Of a stretch of 17,210 nt of DNA, positions 7,539-15,004 are shown one piece after another. The stretch covers positions 1-17,210 of the forward strand of contig CAJXNE010000021.1 in the NCBI GenBank assembly GCA_913056285.1. The letters run 5' to 3'. The number at the start of each line of letters is the position of its first letter. Position 1 is the first letter of the stretch. The translations under genes and the position numbers were made by a program. Origin of the DNA: an uncultured Zetaproteobacteria bacterium. GTDB lineage: Bacteria; Pseudomonadota; Zetaproteobacteria; Mariprofundales; Mariprofundaceae. The notes under the pieces are model-generated. The model saw only the letters and a program-made list of their open reading frames with translations, ran no database searches and was not told the origin of the DNA.

Positions 7539-8585
7539 TCAGGCGAGATGTTGCCGATAACAATCAAGCTGTTCTTCAGCCACTGTTTTCCAACTGCGTC
7601 GGGTGGCGACGGCCTGTAGGCCGATTCGCTTTTCAACAGCTTTTGCCCAGTCTCTGATATCAGTATGAAGGTTTAAAACTGCCGCATGCTCCAGTTCACC
7701 GGCAATGCCACAGGCATCGGAAACGAGTACGGGCACGCCAGCGGCGCGCGCTTCGGCAATCACCATACCGTATGGTTCCTGCCGGGCCGGATGCAGCAAC
7801 AGATCGAAGCTGGCATAGATCGGCGTACTGTCTGTTTCTCCGAGCAACTGGAAACCGCCATCCCATGTCTGAAACAGGTGATTAATGTCATTCGGCTCAG
7901 GGCCAACAACCATAAACATCAGGTTGGGGCGCTGTTTGCGTACTTCAGCCACAATCTGGATTGCGATATCGAGCCCCTTGCGTTTCCACTCCTTGCCGAT
8001 AAAGCCAATCACACCGCCGTCAGATGAAAGCGGGCGGTTATCTCTGGCAGGGATATCAGCCACGCCCGGTGTTATCGGAGTGGTTAATTGCGAATCAATG
8101 GCCGGATAATACTGGCGCAGGGCATTGGCAATCAGTGGCGAATTGGGAATCACGGCTTTGACTTGCGGGCCGCACACCTCGCGTTTCTCCAGCCACAGGT
8201 TGGCATAAATACGGGGTGATATGCGTTGCCACCACGGTTTATTTTTGACAGCGGCAAAGGGCGGGCCGTGAAATGTGGTGAACTGGTGCACGCCGGTGCG
8301 TTCATGGCTGTGAACGATGCGTTTATCTTCAGGATTAGCTTTTAGCCAGGCTGATACTTTGGCTGAAAATCGTAAATGCGCCAGCCAGCGAGGCTTTGGA
8401 GCAACACAGCCCAGTTCAATGACTTGAACCTGATCAGGCGCAGCTCCAGCCAATAATTGTTCGCATAAAATAGTGACATGGTGCCCGAGTACTGCCATCT
8501 CCCGGCTTATTTCCCAAACATAACGCTCCATGCCGCCGACCGGGCCGTAGCGGCGCACGACCAGGACGATTTTTAATGCCGTCAT
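7539..8585 (-). CDS. Glycosyltransferase family 4, WaaG-like LPS core glucosyltransferase candidate
   Basis: This 348-residue GT-B enzyme has the acceptor loop PVGGMERYVW at 15-24, KRKGLD at 201-206 and the donor-site E-x7-E in EPYGMVIAE (Glu270 and Glu278). The stretch LLLHPARQEPYG followed by AAGVPVLVSDACG closely follows the pattern of E. coli WaaG, which adds the first outer-core glucose to heptose II. The role fits its place at the end of the waa operon, but the exact sugar is inference. Start choice: ATG 8585 overlaps the TGA of the upstream GT2 gene as ATGA and leaves a compact N-terminus right before the first beta strand; upstream in-frame starts would add 12 residues without family support. 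The 3' end faces lptF with no room for a terminator. Confidence 0.88.
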   Translation of the reverse strand: MTALKIVLVVRRYGPVGGMERYVWEISREMAVLGHHVTILCEQLLAGAAPDQVQVIELGCVAPKPRWLAHLRFSAKVSAWLKANPEDKRIVHSHERTGVHQFTTFHGPPFAAVKNKPWWQRISPRIYANLWLEKREVCGPQVKAVIPNSPLIANALRQYYPAIDSQLTTPITPGVADIPARDNRPLSSDGGVIGFIGKEWKRKGLDIAIQIVAEVRKQRPNLMFMVVGPEPNDINHLFQTWDGGFQLLGETDSTPIYASFDLLLHPARQEPYGMVIAEARAAGVPVLVSDACGIAGELEHAAVLNLHTDIRDWAKAVEKRIGLQAVATRRSWKTVAEEQLDCYRQHLA

Positions 8586-9352
8586 TGCGGCGGTTGATCC
8601 CATCTCTTGCGTCGCTCGCACAGTTTGGCATAGCGGTAAAACACACCTTCCAGATTGCTGAAAGCAATTACGAAACCAGCCCAGCCATCAAGGAAGCCCA
8701 GCTTGAGCACATAAATGCGTATAAACGACCACAAGCCGCGAAACAATGCTTTGGACATGCCTGCCTGTTTGCCCTGACGTTCCAGTCTATCGACACCCAG
8801 GGTGGAATAGCGATTGGCCTTGTGCAGAACCTGATCGAGATTCCTGAACGGAAATTGCCAGATATCCGATTGCATATGGCCAGTAGAGCCGTGGACTTCA
8901 AACGCTTCATGCACTTCATCCGAGGCATCGAAGCGCAGCGCGCCTTTGCGGAATAACTGCGGCTGACGATAATCGGGATACCAGCCGCAATGTTTGATCC
9001 AGCGCCCCATAAACCAGTTTTTACGCGGCACATAATATGCATCAGCAGCATCCGGGCTGGCCATAATGTTGCGGATTTCTTCAGCCGCTTCAGGCGTACA
9101 GCGTTCATCCGAATCAAGACTGAAAATCCAGTCGTGAGAACAGGCGGCAATCGCATCGTTGCGCAGTTTTCCAAACCCTTCAAAATCAACCTGAACTACA
9201 GTTGCACCCAACGATTCGGCGATAGCTGCTGTGTCATCCGTACTGTGTGAATCCACGACAATGACTTCATCGGCCCACAGTACGCTGTTGACCGCCGCTG
9301 CAATTTTTTCGGCTTCATTGTAGGCGATAATATAGGCGGAGATCTCAGCCAT
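8582..9352 (-). CDS. Glycosyltransferase family 2, WaaE/KdtX-like LPS core glucosyltransferase
   Basis: This 256-residue GT-A enzyme has AYNEAE at 10-15, WADEVIVVDSHSTDDT at 26-41 and the metal-binding DSDE at 80-83, followed by regular family motifs such as KLRNDAIA and DWIFSLDSDER. The pattern matches WaaE/KdtX proteins, which add beta-1,4-glucose to heptose I of the inner core in several enterobacteria. It is short and has no membrane anchor at the N-terminus; a hydrophobic patch near residues 214-236 could bind the membrane. Start choice: ATG 9352 overlaps the end of the upstream GT2 gene by 8 bp (ATGGCTGA) and begins directly before the first strand; a longer 276-residue version would add a charged, unconserved tail. 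The specific linkage is inference from family. Confidence 0.88.
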   Translation of the reverse strand: MAEISAYIIAYNEAEKIAAAVNSVLWADEVIVVDSHSTDDTAAIAESLGATVVQVDFEGFGKLRNDAIAACSHDWIFSLDSDERCTPEAAEEIRNIMASPDAADAYYVPRKNWFMGRWIKHCGWYPDYRQPQLFRKGALRFDASDEVHEAFEVHGSTGHMQSDIWQFPFRNLDQVLHKANRYSTLGVDRLERQGKQAGMSKALFRGLWSFIRIYVLKLGFLDGWAGFVIAFSNLEGVFYRYAKLCERRKRWDQPPQ

Positions 9353-10172
9353 CGCCGTTTTCGCTTTCTTTAAGCTGTTTGAGTCCGACTCTGGCTTCGA
9401 TGCGCTGTTCATTCAGGCAAGCCTGCAACATCGAATCGTTATCTGCCAGCGATTGGCGGGATGATTCCTGATGGTGCAGATGCAATACCGGCAGGCCGCG
9501 CAGATTGCGTCGCTTGAAACCGGCATGCAGCAGGCGTGCGGTTAAATCGGAATCTTCACGTCCCCACCCCTCGAATGACTCGTCGAATCCATTGATTTGG
9601 AACAAGGCCTGAGTGGGGCAGGACAGGTGGCAGCCGCGTATGCCTTCGAGCTGAACGGATGCTTTTGATAGGGTAGTCGGAAGCAGCAGCGGCAGGACAC
9701 GATTGATATTGCCGCACAGGCGTTGCTTAAGCCACCAGACGTTGGAGCGCGCTGTATCAAAGGAAGGCTGTCGGCATAATCGCTCAGTGCATGGGCGGCC
9801 TAACAATACGCGACTACCACTAATGAAATAATGTTCTCCGGCATATTGACGGTGTGCCGCCACCATTCCGGGCAGAGGAATGCAGTCGCCATCGGTGAGT
9901 AGTGTGTGCGGCTCGCTGATTTGATTGATAACCCGGTTATGGATTCTGGCCTTGCGAAAGCCGTTATCTTTCTGCCACAGGTGGTAAATGGGAACCGGAA
10001 AATCAGTCTCGATATGCCGAATTATTTGTTCGTTTTTTTCCGATGAACCATCGTCAGCAATATAAATAGAGAAATTGCGGTCAGTTTGTTGCCGATAACC
10101 TTCCAGTGTCAGACGAAGAAAATCCGGCTGATTATAGGTCGAAATCACCACCGCAAGCGATGTATCCGGCAT
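9345..10172 (-). CDS. Glycosyltransferase family 2 with C-terminal galactosyltransferase-like segment
   Basis: This 275-residue GT-A enzyme shows VVISTYNQPDFL at 8-19, ADDGSS at 39-44 and the metal-binding DGD at 94-96. The second half has GCHLSC at 180-185 and FEGWGREDSDLTARL at 200-214, the acceptor/base signature of the Glyco_transf_7C (galactosyltransferase C-terminal) segment, in which the Glu-Asp pair is catalytic. It therefore belongs to the chondroitin-synthase-like/GT2 branch that often makes Gal, GalNAc or GlcNAc links on surface glycans. The sugar added here is unknown. The start lies 3 bp after the FkbM gene stop, and the stop overlaps the next GT2 gene by 8 bp, so it is part of the tightly packed core operon. 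Confidence 0.87.
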   Translation of the reverse strand: MPDTSLAVVISTYNQPDFLRLTLEGYRQQTDRNFSIYIADDGSSEKNEQIIRHIETDFPVPIYHLWQKDNGFRKARIHNRVINQISEPHTLLTDGDCIPLPGMVAAHRQYAGEHYFISGSRVLLGRPCTERLCRQPSFDTARSNVWWLKQRLCGNINRVLPLLLPTTLSKASVQLEGIRGCHLSCPTQALFQINGFDESFEGWGREDSDLTARLLHAGFKRRNLRGLPVLHLHHQESSRQSLADNDSMLQACLNEQRIEARVGLKQLKESENGDG

Positions 10173-10175
10173 CGG

Positions 10176-10880
10176 CTACCTGTCCTTGAACAGGCCGTTC
10201 TCAGGTTGCGCGTAGATTAGCGTAAAGCCCACCCAGTTAAATAGATGATAACCCTGTTGTTCCAGATAGATATGCATGGGCAATTCAAGAATCTGATGAA
10301 GGTCGGTTAAATGGGTTTCGGTGAGCAGGATTTTCGGTTTATAGCGCGCCATATCGAGGGAGCGGATGACGTTGAAATCGTGGCCTTCGGCATCAATGGT
10401 GAGCAGGTCAATTTGCCTGCCTTTGAATTCGGACGCATCAATAATCCCGGTTAGTGGTTTCGTTTCGACTTCTGTTTTGCTGTATACCGGCATTGGCGTA
10501 TTTTTAGCCACGATCGGATCAATCGTAGAGCCCAATCCATAGCGGCTGAAATTATATACAGTGACTGTTCCCGGCGTGTCGGAGACAGCTGCGTTGACGT
10601 TGGTGTCATGTGGGCGGGCCAGATTAAAACATTTGATTTTAATAGCATCCATGTCGATATTGATGCCTTTCCAGCCACGTTTGTGCAGAAAACAGGTATT
10701 GGAAAACTTGCTCGGGTGATAGCAGCCGACATCGACATAAAAACCATCTTTAGCATGTTTATTGAGCCAGTCGTTCAGCACCACATCCTCGCCGAATTGG
10801 GAGTGATGTTTTTGGCGATGACGCGTCAGATAAGTTTTTCTGAAAATATAAAGTTTTTCAAGCATATCGGAAAATATCAT
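10176..10880 (-). CDS. FkbM family methyltransferase
   Basis: This 234-residue protein has the FkbM fold signatures: SQFGED at 27-32, SAM-binding motif I YVDVGCYHP at 48-56, NIDMD at 74-78 as the acidic motif II, and LLTIDAEGHDFNVIRSLD at 159-176, the family's most typical stretch. FkbM enzymes mostly O-methylate hydroxyls on sugars or polyketides. Within an LPS core operon the likely substrate is a core or distal sugar, which is inference. It has no signal peptide, so it acts in the cytoplasm on the nascent glycan or precursor. The start overlaps the DUF3108 stop in ATGA; the stop is 3 bp before the GT2 gene. Confidence 0.88.
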   Translation of the reverse strand: MIFSDMLEKLYIFRKTYLTRHRQKHHSQFGEDVVLNDWLNKHAKDGFYVDVGCYHPSKFSNTCFLHKRGWKGINIDMDAIKIKCFNLARPHDTNVNAAVSDTPGTVTVYNFSRYGLGSTIDPIVAKNTPMPVYSKTEVETKPLTGIIDASEFKGRQIDLLTIDAEGHDFNVIRSLDMARYKPKILLTETHLTDLHQILELPMHIYLEQQGYHLFNWVGFTLIYAQPENGLFKDR

Positions 10881-11689
10881 GGTTGTTTAATTGGCATGAC
10901 TGTGGGCGTTGGCGGCACTCCGGCCACAGGTAGGGATACTGGCGTGGATTTATAGTTGGTTAAATGTGCAAAAATGCGCCCGAATTTAATTTTGGCCATC
11001 AGCTTGATAGGAATATGGCGTTCATCATCGGTCATCCACAGGGTCATTTCTCCCTTGTTGGTGAAAATACCGGCTGTTTTGAGTTTTGGATTAACGACGA
11101 TGCATCGCACTTTTTTACCCCAGGGCGTTTTGAGAATTTCCTTCTTGTCCATGATATTCACCTGGATTTCATAGCGTTTGCGCGAATCAAAGATGGGAAC
11201 CGACAGTGATTGGCCAGCTTTCAAATCCAGGTTGCGTACTGCCAGAAAGGCATCAATGACGCTGAGGTGGCCTGCCGGCACATCAAAATATTCAGTAATT
11301 TGATGTTGGGTGTGCGTAACCTGATTTTTACGCCAGTGAAATTCAGTGCGTTTTTGAGCTTTGTATTTGCGTTCATGCAGGTTGGCGTCAAACAGGGTAC
11401 TCTGCATTTTTCCATCAACGCAGATTCCCTCTGCGGTAATGTGATCGCGCACTTTTTTAAAAATATCCAGCACCTTGTTGGTGCGGGCAAATGTTTTAAC
11501 CTGCCAGCCTGTGGCCATGGGCAGGATATCCATGCTTGCCGAACCGGCATTGATAAATTCCCAGCCGATATTGAAACTCAGATGTTCGCCAATATACGGC
11601 ATGCATGGTGAACCCTCATCAACGGCAGCCTGACTGCAAGCCGGCCAGTAGAGTACAAACAGCAACATGGCTGCAATCAGTGTTTTCAT
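10877..11689 (-). CDS. DUF3108 family exported protein
   Basis: The 270-residue product begins with a Sec signal peptide (lysine at 2, hydrophobic core to about 16, probable cleavage after SQA near residue 21). The WPAC stretch is a poor lipobox, so I expect a soluble or loosely bound periplasmic protein. The mature part is rich in alternating beta-type sequence: GEHLSFNIGWEFINAGSAS, then FARTNKVLDIFKKVRDH, and late KLKTAGIFTNKGEMTLWMTDD followed by IPIKLMAKIKFG, all typical of DUF3108. The tail (VAGVPPTPTVMPIKQP) is proline-rich and probably disordered. The biochemical role of the family is unknown to me. Start choice: ATG 11689 lies 2 bp after the upstream stop and gives the clean signal peptide; a 26-residue longer start would bury it. 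The location suggests an envelope task linked to LPS assembly, which is inference. Confidence 0.85.
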   Translation of the reverse strand: MKTLIAAMLLFVLYWPACSQAAVDEGSPCMPYIGEHLSFNIGWEFINAGSASMDILPMATGWQVKTFARTNKVLDIFKKVRDHITAEGICVDGKMQSTLFDANLHERKYKAQKRTEFHWRKNQVTHTQHQITEYFDVPAGHLSVIDAFLAVRNLDLKAGQSLSVPIFDSRKRYEIQVNIMDKKEILKTPWGKKVRCIVVNPKLKTAGIFTNKGEMTLWMTDDERHIPIKLMAKIKFGRIFAHLTNYKSTPVSLPVAGVPPTPTVMPIKQP

Positions 11690-11691
11690 GC

Positions 11692-12261
11692 TTACAGGCT
11701 GCCTCGCCACAAACCGACAATGACCATGACAACCATGCCAGCCAGCAGGGTAGCGGCGTGTTTCCATTCACGATGCTGTTTGACCAGCGCCCAACTGAAT
11801 GAACCACTGAATACCTTGTTATTCCAGCGCGGCAGCATGGCAGGGGTAACAGCCATAAACTCCCGATATGTGTCGCCGAACAATTTGATAAGATTTTGTT
11901 CCTCGTTTTTCCATGTCGGCAAATAGATGATAAAAAAGGCCAGACTGACAATGATGAAAGCAGTGATGCTGTCACCGGTAACGCAAAAACCAGTGGCGAC
12001 CAGAAAGTGGCCGAGGTAGAGCGGATGACGACACATAGCATAAGGGCCTGTCGTGGTAACTTCGGCTGATTTATGAATATGACCGGAAGCCCAGATGCGC
12101 AATCCTTCACCTGTCGCTACTACAGCAAGACCAAGGATCCAGCTAATGAGGGTCGGTCTGGCCAGTAGCAGAATGGCTGCGCCCATCAATACGCTGGCAG
12201 GAATGCGAGCCAGCAATAGTGTTTTATGCAGCCGTTGGCCGAATGTTTGTTCAGAGCTCAT
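11692..12261 (-). CDS. Isoprenylcysteine carboxyl methyltransferase (ICMT)-like integral membrane protein
   Basis: This 189-residue protein has four to five membrane segments (about 20-38, 39-57, 82-114, 170-185). It also has the ICMT/PEMT signature: GPYAMCRHPLYLG at 72-84, where the Arg-His-Pro contacts SAM, and EEQNLIKLFGDTYREF at 120-135, with the conserved glutamates. Bacterial members methylate unknown small or lipid-like substrates at the membrane; true protein-prenyl methylation is not expected. Start choice: ATG 12261 overlaps the end of waaC by 11 bp and gives a compact protein; a start at 12471 would add 70 residues of out-of-frame waaC code. It is packed between waaC and the DUF3108 gene, so the substrate could be an envelope lipid or LPS-related group; this is inference. 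Confidence 0.82.
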   Translation of the reverse strand: MSSEQTFGQRLHKTLLLARIPASVLMGAAILLLARPTLISWILGLAVVATGEGLRIWASGHIHKSAEVTTTGPYAMCRHPLYLGHFLVATGFCVTGDSITAFIIVSLAFFIIYLPTWKNEEQNLIKLFGDTYREFMAVTPAMLPRWNNKVFSGSFSWALVKQHREWKHAATLLAGMVVMVIVGLWRGSL

Positions 12262-13306
12262 GCAATATCCTTGTGATGGATTCGGGATCGATGGCATCCA
12301 TGCAGATAAACCGGTCGCAACGGCGTTTGAAGCATGGGCCGCAGGCCGGGTTGGATTCGATATGCCAGTTTCGATCTCCTTGTGGATCAATGGTGTCGCC
12401 GTTTGATGCTTCTGACAGTGGCGCCGAACGCCATGACGCCGACGGCCCCCAAAATGTAAGCGTAGAGACATTCAGCGCTGCGGCCAGATGAAGTAGTCCG
12501 GTATCAGCGCCGACCACGGCACGCGCACCTTTTAATACGGTGCACAATGCTGACATATTCAGACGCTCGGGCAAGGCGAAGCCGTTACACGCCGATGCCA
12601 ATCTCTGCGCCATCAGCTGTTCCGACGTATTTCCCCAGCTGAAAACCGGTGTTTTATCTGTTTGAATCAGGTCATTGGCAATGGATATCCACGTTCGTTC
12701 GGGTAACTGCTTGGTTTCCCAACCGCCGGCAGCGTGCAGAATAACAAACGGCTTATCTGCCAGCCCGAGCCGCGATAATAGCGATGTGTCAGTTTGCAGC
12801 GATGTTTGCGTGAGATCAATGCGGGGCGGTATGTAGGCCAATGCTGATTCGGGTTTGTGGCCGGATTCGGAGCCGAAAGGGGCGGCGGCCACGCGGCGAT
12901 ATTGTTGCACCACATGCTTTTCATCGGGATGAAAGCAAACCGGATGCATCAAAAACCGGCTGGCCTTTTCGCGCAATTGATGTTTGTCGATACCAAATAC
13001 CGGATGACCTGCGCCACGCGCCAGCACGGCTGATTTGATCAGGCCCTGCAAATCAATAACGGCATCAAATCCGATTGCCCTGAGTTTCCGGATCGTTTTC
13101 CAGAACGAAGTAACCGGCTCATTTCCCCGCAATGCAACCGTATGCACATGCACGCATGCAGGAAAAACCTCGCTAACAAATGCGTATCGCGCATCCACCA
13201 GCCAGTGTACTTCGGTGACTTCGGGACGCGCCAACAGATCATCGAGTGCGGGCAGGGCATGGATAATATCGCCAAAGGCGGAAAGTTTGACGACCAGGAT
13301 TTTCAT
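12251..13306 (-). CDS. waaC: Lipopolysaccharide heptosyltransferase I (GT9)
   Basis: WaaC transfers L-glycero-D-manno-heptose from ADP-heptose to the first Kdo of Kdo2-lipid A, at the cytoplasmic side of the inner membrane. The 351-residue protein has GDIIHALPAL at 12-21 with catalytic Asp13, DLQGLIKSA at 85-93 (a hallmark of heptosyltransferase I), HAAGGWETKQLPE at 191-203 and GADTGLLHLAAAL at 266-278 for ADP-heptose binding. An unusual point is a cysteine cluster near the end (Cys322, 325, 330, 335) like the one typical of WaaF and other GT9 enzymes but absent from E. coli WaaC; it may bind a metal or simply mark the lineage. It lies 7 bp after waaF and overlaps the ICMT-like start. Confidence 0.93.
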   Translation of the reverse strand: MKILVVKLSAFGDIIHALPALDDLLARPEVTEVHWLVDARYAFVSEVFPACVHVHTVALRGNEPVTSFWKTIRKLRAIGFDAVIDLQGLIKSAVLARGAGHPVFGIDKHQLREKASRFLMHPVCFHPDEKHVVQQYRRVAAAPFGSESGHKPESALAYIPPRIDLTQTSLQTDTSLLSRLGLADKPFVILHAAGGWETKQLPERTWISIANDLIQTDKTPVFSWGNTSEQLMAQRLASACNGFALPERLNMSALCTVLKGARAVVGADTGLLHLAAALNVSTLTFWGPSASWRSAPLSEASNGDTIDPQGDRNWHIESNPACGPCFKRRCDRFICMDAIDPESITRILHEL

Positions 13307-13313
13307 CGATCTG

Positions 13314-14312
13314 TCAATTCTGATTCAGCATGGAAACACATGCATCGAACAAAGCAGATGGTTTAATATTGCTCATGCAGGGGTGTCCCTTCACCGTACA
13401 TTCCCGTTGCAGGCAGGGGCTGCAATCCGCCGGTTCATATAATACCCGCACATGCGGCCCGCTGGGAGAAGTACGTTCCGGGTCGGTAGCGCCAAATGGT
13501 GTAACAGTTGGAATACCAAGCCCTGCAGCAATATGCATAAGCCCGGAATCATTGCATAGCATCAAGCGGCATGCGGCAATGATTGACAGCGCTTCGGATA
13601 AACGTGTTTCCCCGGCGGCATTCCAGTGTGGCGTGGTGATATCGCCCAGAATTGTTTGGCCTACTTCTTTGTCTTCGGGCATGCCCAGAATCATCGGATG
13701 CCAACCGGCTCCGGCCAGTTGTTGTGTTATCTCTCGATAACTCTCGGCAGGATAACATTTGGCGCCGCCAAACTGTGCTCCGGGTGCAATGCACACAAGC
13801 TGTTGGGGGCTCAGCCCGTGTTGCCGCATCAGTGCATGTGCGCTGGCCATTGCGCCTTCGGGAACAGACAGCGCAACCTCAGTGAGGGGGATCTCCATAT
13901 CCAGCTGTCTGGCAATATCGAGATAAAAGTCGCGATGATGTTCGTTTTTCAGGCTGATTCGGTGCGTTAACGGTTGGCTTAACAATAGACTACGCCACTG
14001 ACCGCGATAACCGACCAGCTTTCCGATGCCAGCCATGCGGCATTGCAGAGCGGATCGGAAACTATTTGGAAACAGAAATGCCTTGTCTGCTTTCGGAAGA
14101 CTATTCCGGTAAACGGCGCCTGATAAACCTATGTAGGGCAACAAATCATTCAGCCACGGCCTGCCGCATACGGATATTTGTTCAGTGTTGCAGTGACGAA
14201 TGTGGTGCGCGCAAATGGCTGCCATAGCCGGCTGCGCCATGATGGCATCTCCGATCCAGTTGGGCGGCATTAATAACAGGTGTGGAAGTGGCAGATGTGG
14301 AGCGGGTTTCAT
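13314..14312 (-). CDS. waaF: Lipopolysaccharide heptosyltransferase II (GT9)
   Basis: WaaF adds the second heptose to the inner core. The 332-residue protein has NWIGDAIMAQPAM at 18-30 with catalytic Asp22, APGAQFGGAKCYPAESY around 176-192 (the family's nucleotide-side loop), NDSGLMHIAAGL at 254-265, and the C-terminal cysteine signature CSPCLQREC with a fourth Cys at 312. Length agrees with the family. The N-terminus is about ten residues longer than E. coli WaaF and rich in Pro and His; the chosen ATG at 14312 overlaps the upstream methyltransferase stop as ATGA, which supports it. Together with waaC it shows that the organism makes a di-heptose inner core. Confidence 0.94.
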   Translation of the reverse strand: MKPAPHLPLPHLLLMPPNWIGDAIMAQPAMAAICAHHIRHCNTEQISVCGRPWLNDLLPYIGLSGAVYRNSLPKADKAFLFPNSFRSALQCRMAGIGKLVGYRGQWRSLLLSQPLTHRISLKNEHHRDFYLDIARQLDMEIPLTEVALSVPEGAMASAHALMRQHGLSPQQLVCIAPGAQFGGAKCYPAESYREITQQLAGAGWHPMILGMPEDKEVGQTILGDITTPHWNAAGETRLSEALSIIAACRLMLCNDSGLMHIAAGLGIPTVTPFGATDPERTSPSGPHVRVLYEPADCSPCLQRECTVKGHPCMSNIKPSALFDACVSMLNQN

Positions 14313-15004
14313 ATTGATGTCTGCAGGTCGCTATCCAGTGGCGTACAAATAAATATATACCGTTGGCGTTTGCAAAATGGCATTCGGATCGCACCTGCCT
14401 TTTGAACGATTTCTTCCTTAATATTGAAATGACGCTGCAATGTGCGCCGGATACCTTTCCGGGTATAATAATAGGGTCGCGTTTTGCTGCACAGATAAGG
14501 GAACAGGCGAATAGCCAGATAATGCAGGCGCGCTTCAAACTGACTATGCGTTCGGATCGCCAGAATAAGTTTGCCGCCCGGTTTCAATAAGCGCTCGATT
14601 TCATTCATGACCAGTTCAGGATTCAGGGTCTGCGAAATCATATTCAGGCACAGAATCAAATCATAACTCGCATCCGGTTTGGGAATGCGTTCGGCGGTAG
14701 AGGTCAGGTATTCTCCCTCCTCAGGCAATTCTCCGGGAAACATACGCCGGAAATCATCGGCCATGGGGTCGAGATAGGTTTTATGCTGTTGCGGTAGCTG
14801 ATTGGAGATACAAACCGGACCACATCCGATTTCCAGTACGGAGGCATCCTGACTGTACTCTCTGGCATAGCGTTGCAGGATTGGTAGCAGGGAACGTTCA
14901 AGCTGTTGCCGTTCCTTTGCCAGGTTCTTTGTTTGCCATGCCTGTAGTGACAGCTTCTGGGATGCGCTCCAGCGAATGCTGTCAATGGGTTTATGCATAC
15001 TCAT
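14309..15004 (-). CDS. Class I SAM-dependent methyltransferase (Methyltransf_11-like)
   Basis: This 231-residue cytoplasmic protein has motif I VLEIGCGP at 56-63, a YLDP acidic motif II near 77-80, YDLILCLNMISQT at 114-126 (motif IV region) and LLKPGGKLILAI at 139-150 (motif V/VI). The fold is a standard Rossmann methyltransferase; the substrate is not revealed. The C-terminal third is basic (SKTRPYYYTRKGIRRTLQRHF), which could contact phosphorylated glycolipid. It lies between the lpxL-family gene and waaF with 4-bp ATGA overlaps at both ends, so it is almost certainly made together with core enzymes. A core-sugar or lipid A methyl transfer is a reasonable inference; a small-molecule or quinone substrate cannot be ruled out. 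Confidence 0.82.
   Translation of the reverse strand: MSMHKPIDSIRWSASQKLSLQAWQTKNLAKERQQLERSLLPILQRYAREYSQDASVLEIGCGPVCISNQLPQQHKTYLDPMADDFRRMFPGELPEEGEYLTSTAERIPKPDASYDLILCLNMISQTLNPELVMNEIERLLKPGGKLILAIRTHSQFEARLHYLAIRLFPYLCSKTRPYYYTRKGIRRTLQRHFNIKEEIVQKAGAIRMPFCKRQRYIFICTPLDSDLQTSI

Noticed and set aside
11619..12110. Minus-strand 163-codon frame within the ICMT-like gene
   Set aside because: It overlaps two well-supported genes in another frame, and the ICMT motifs lie in the annotated frame.
12262..12471. Upstream extension of the ICMT-like gene to 12471
   Set aside because: The extra 70 residues are out-of-frame waaC sequence, basic and without hydrophobic or conserved character.
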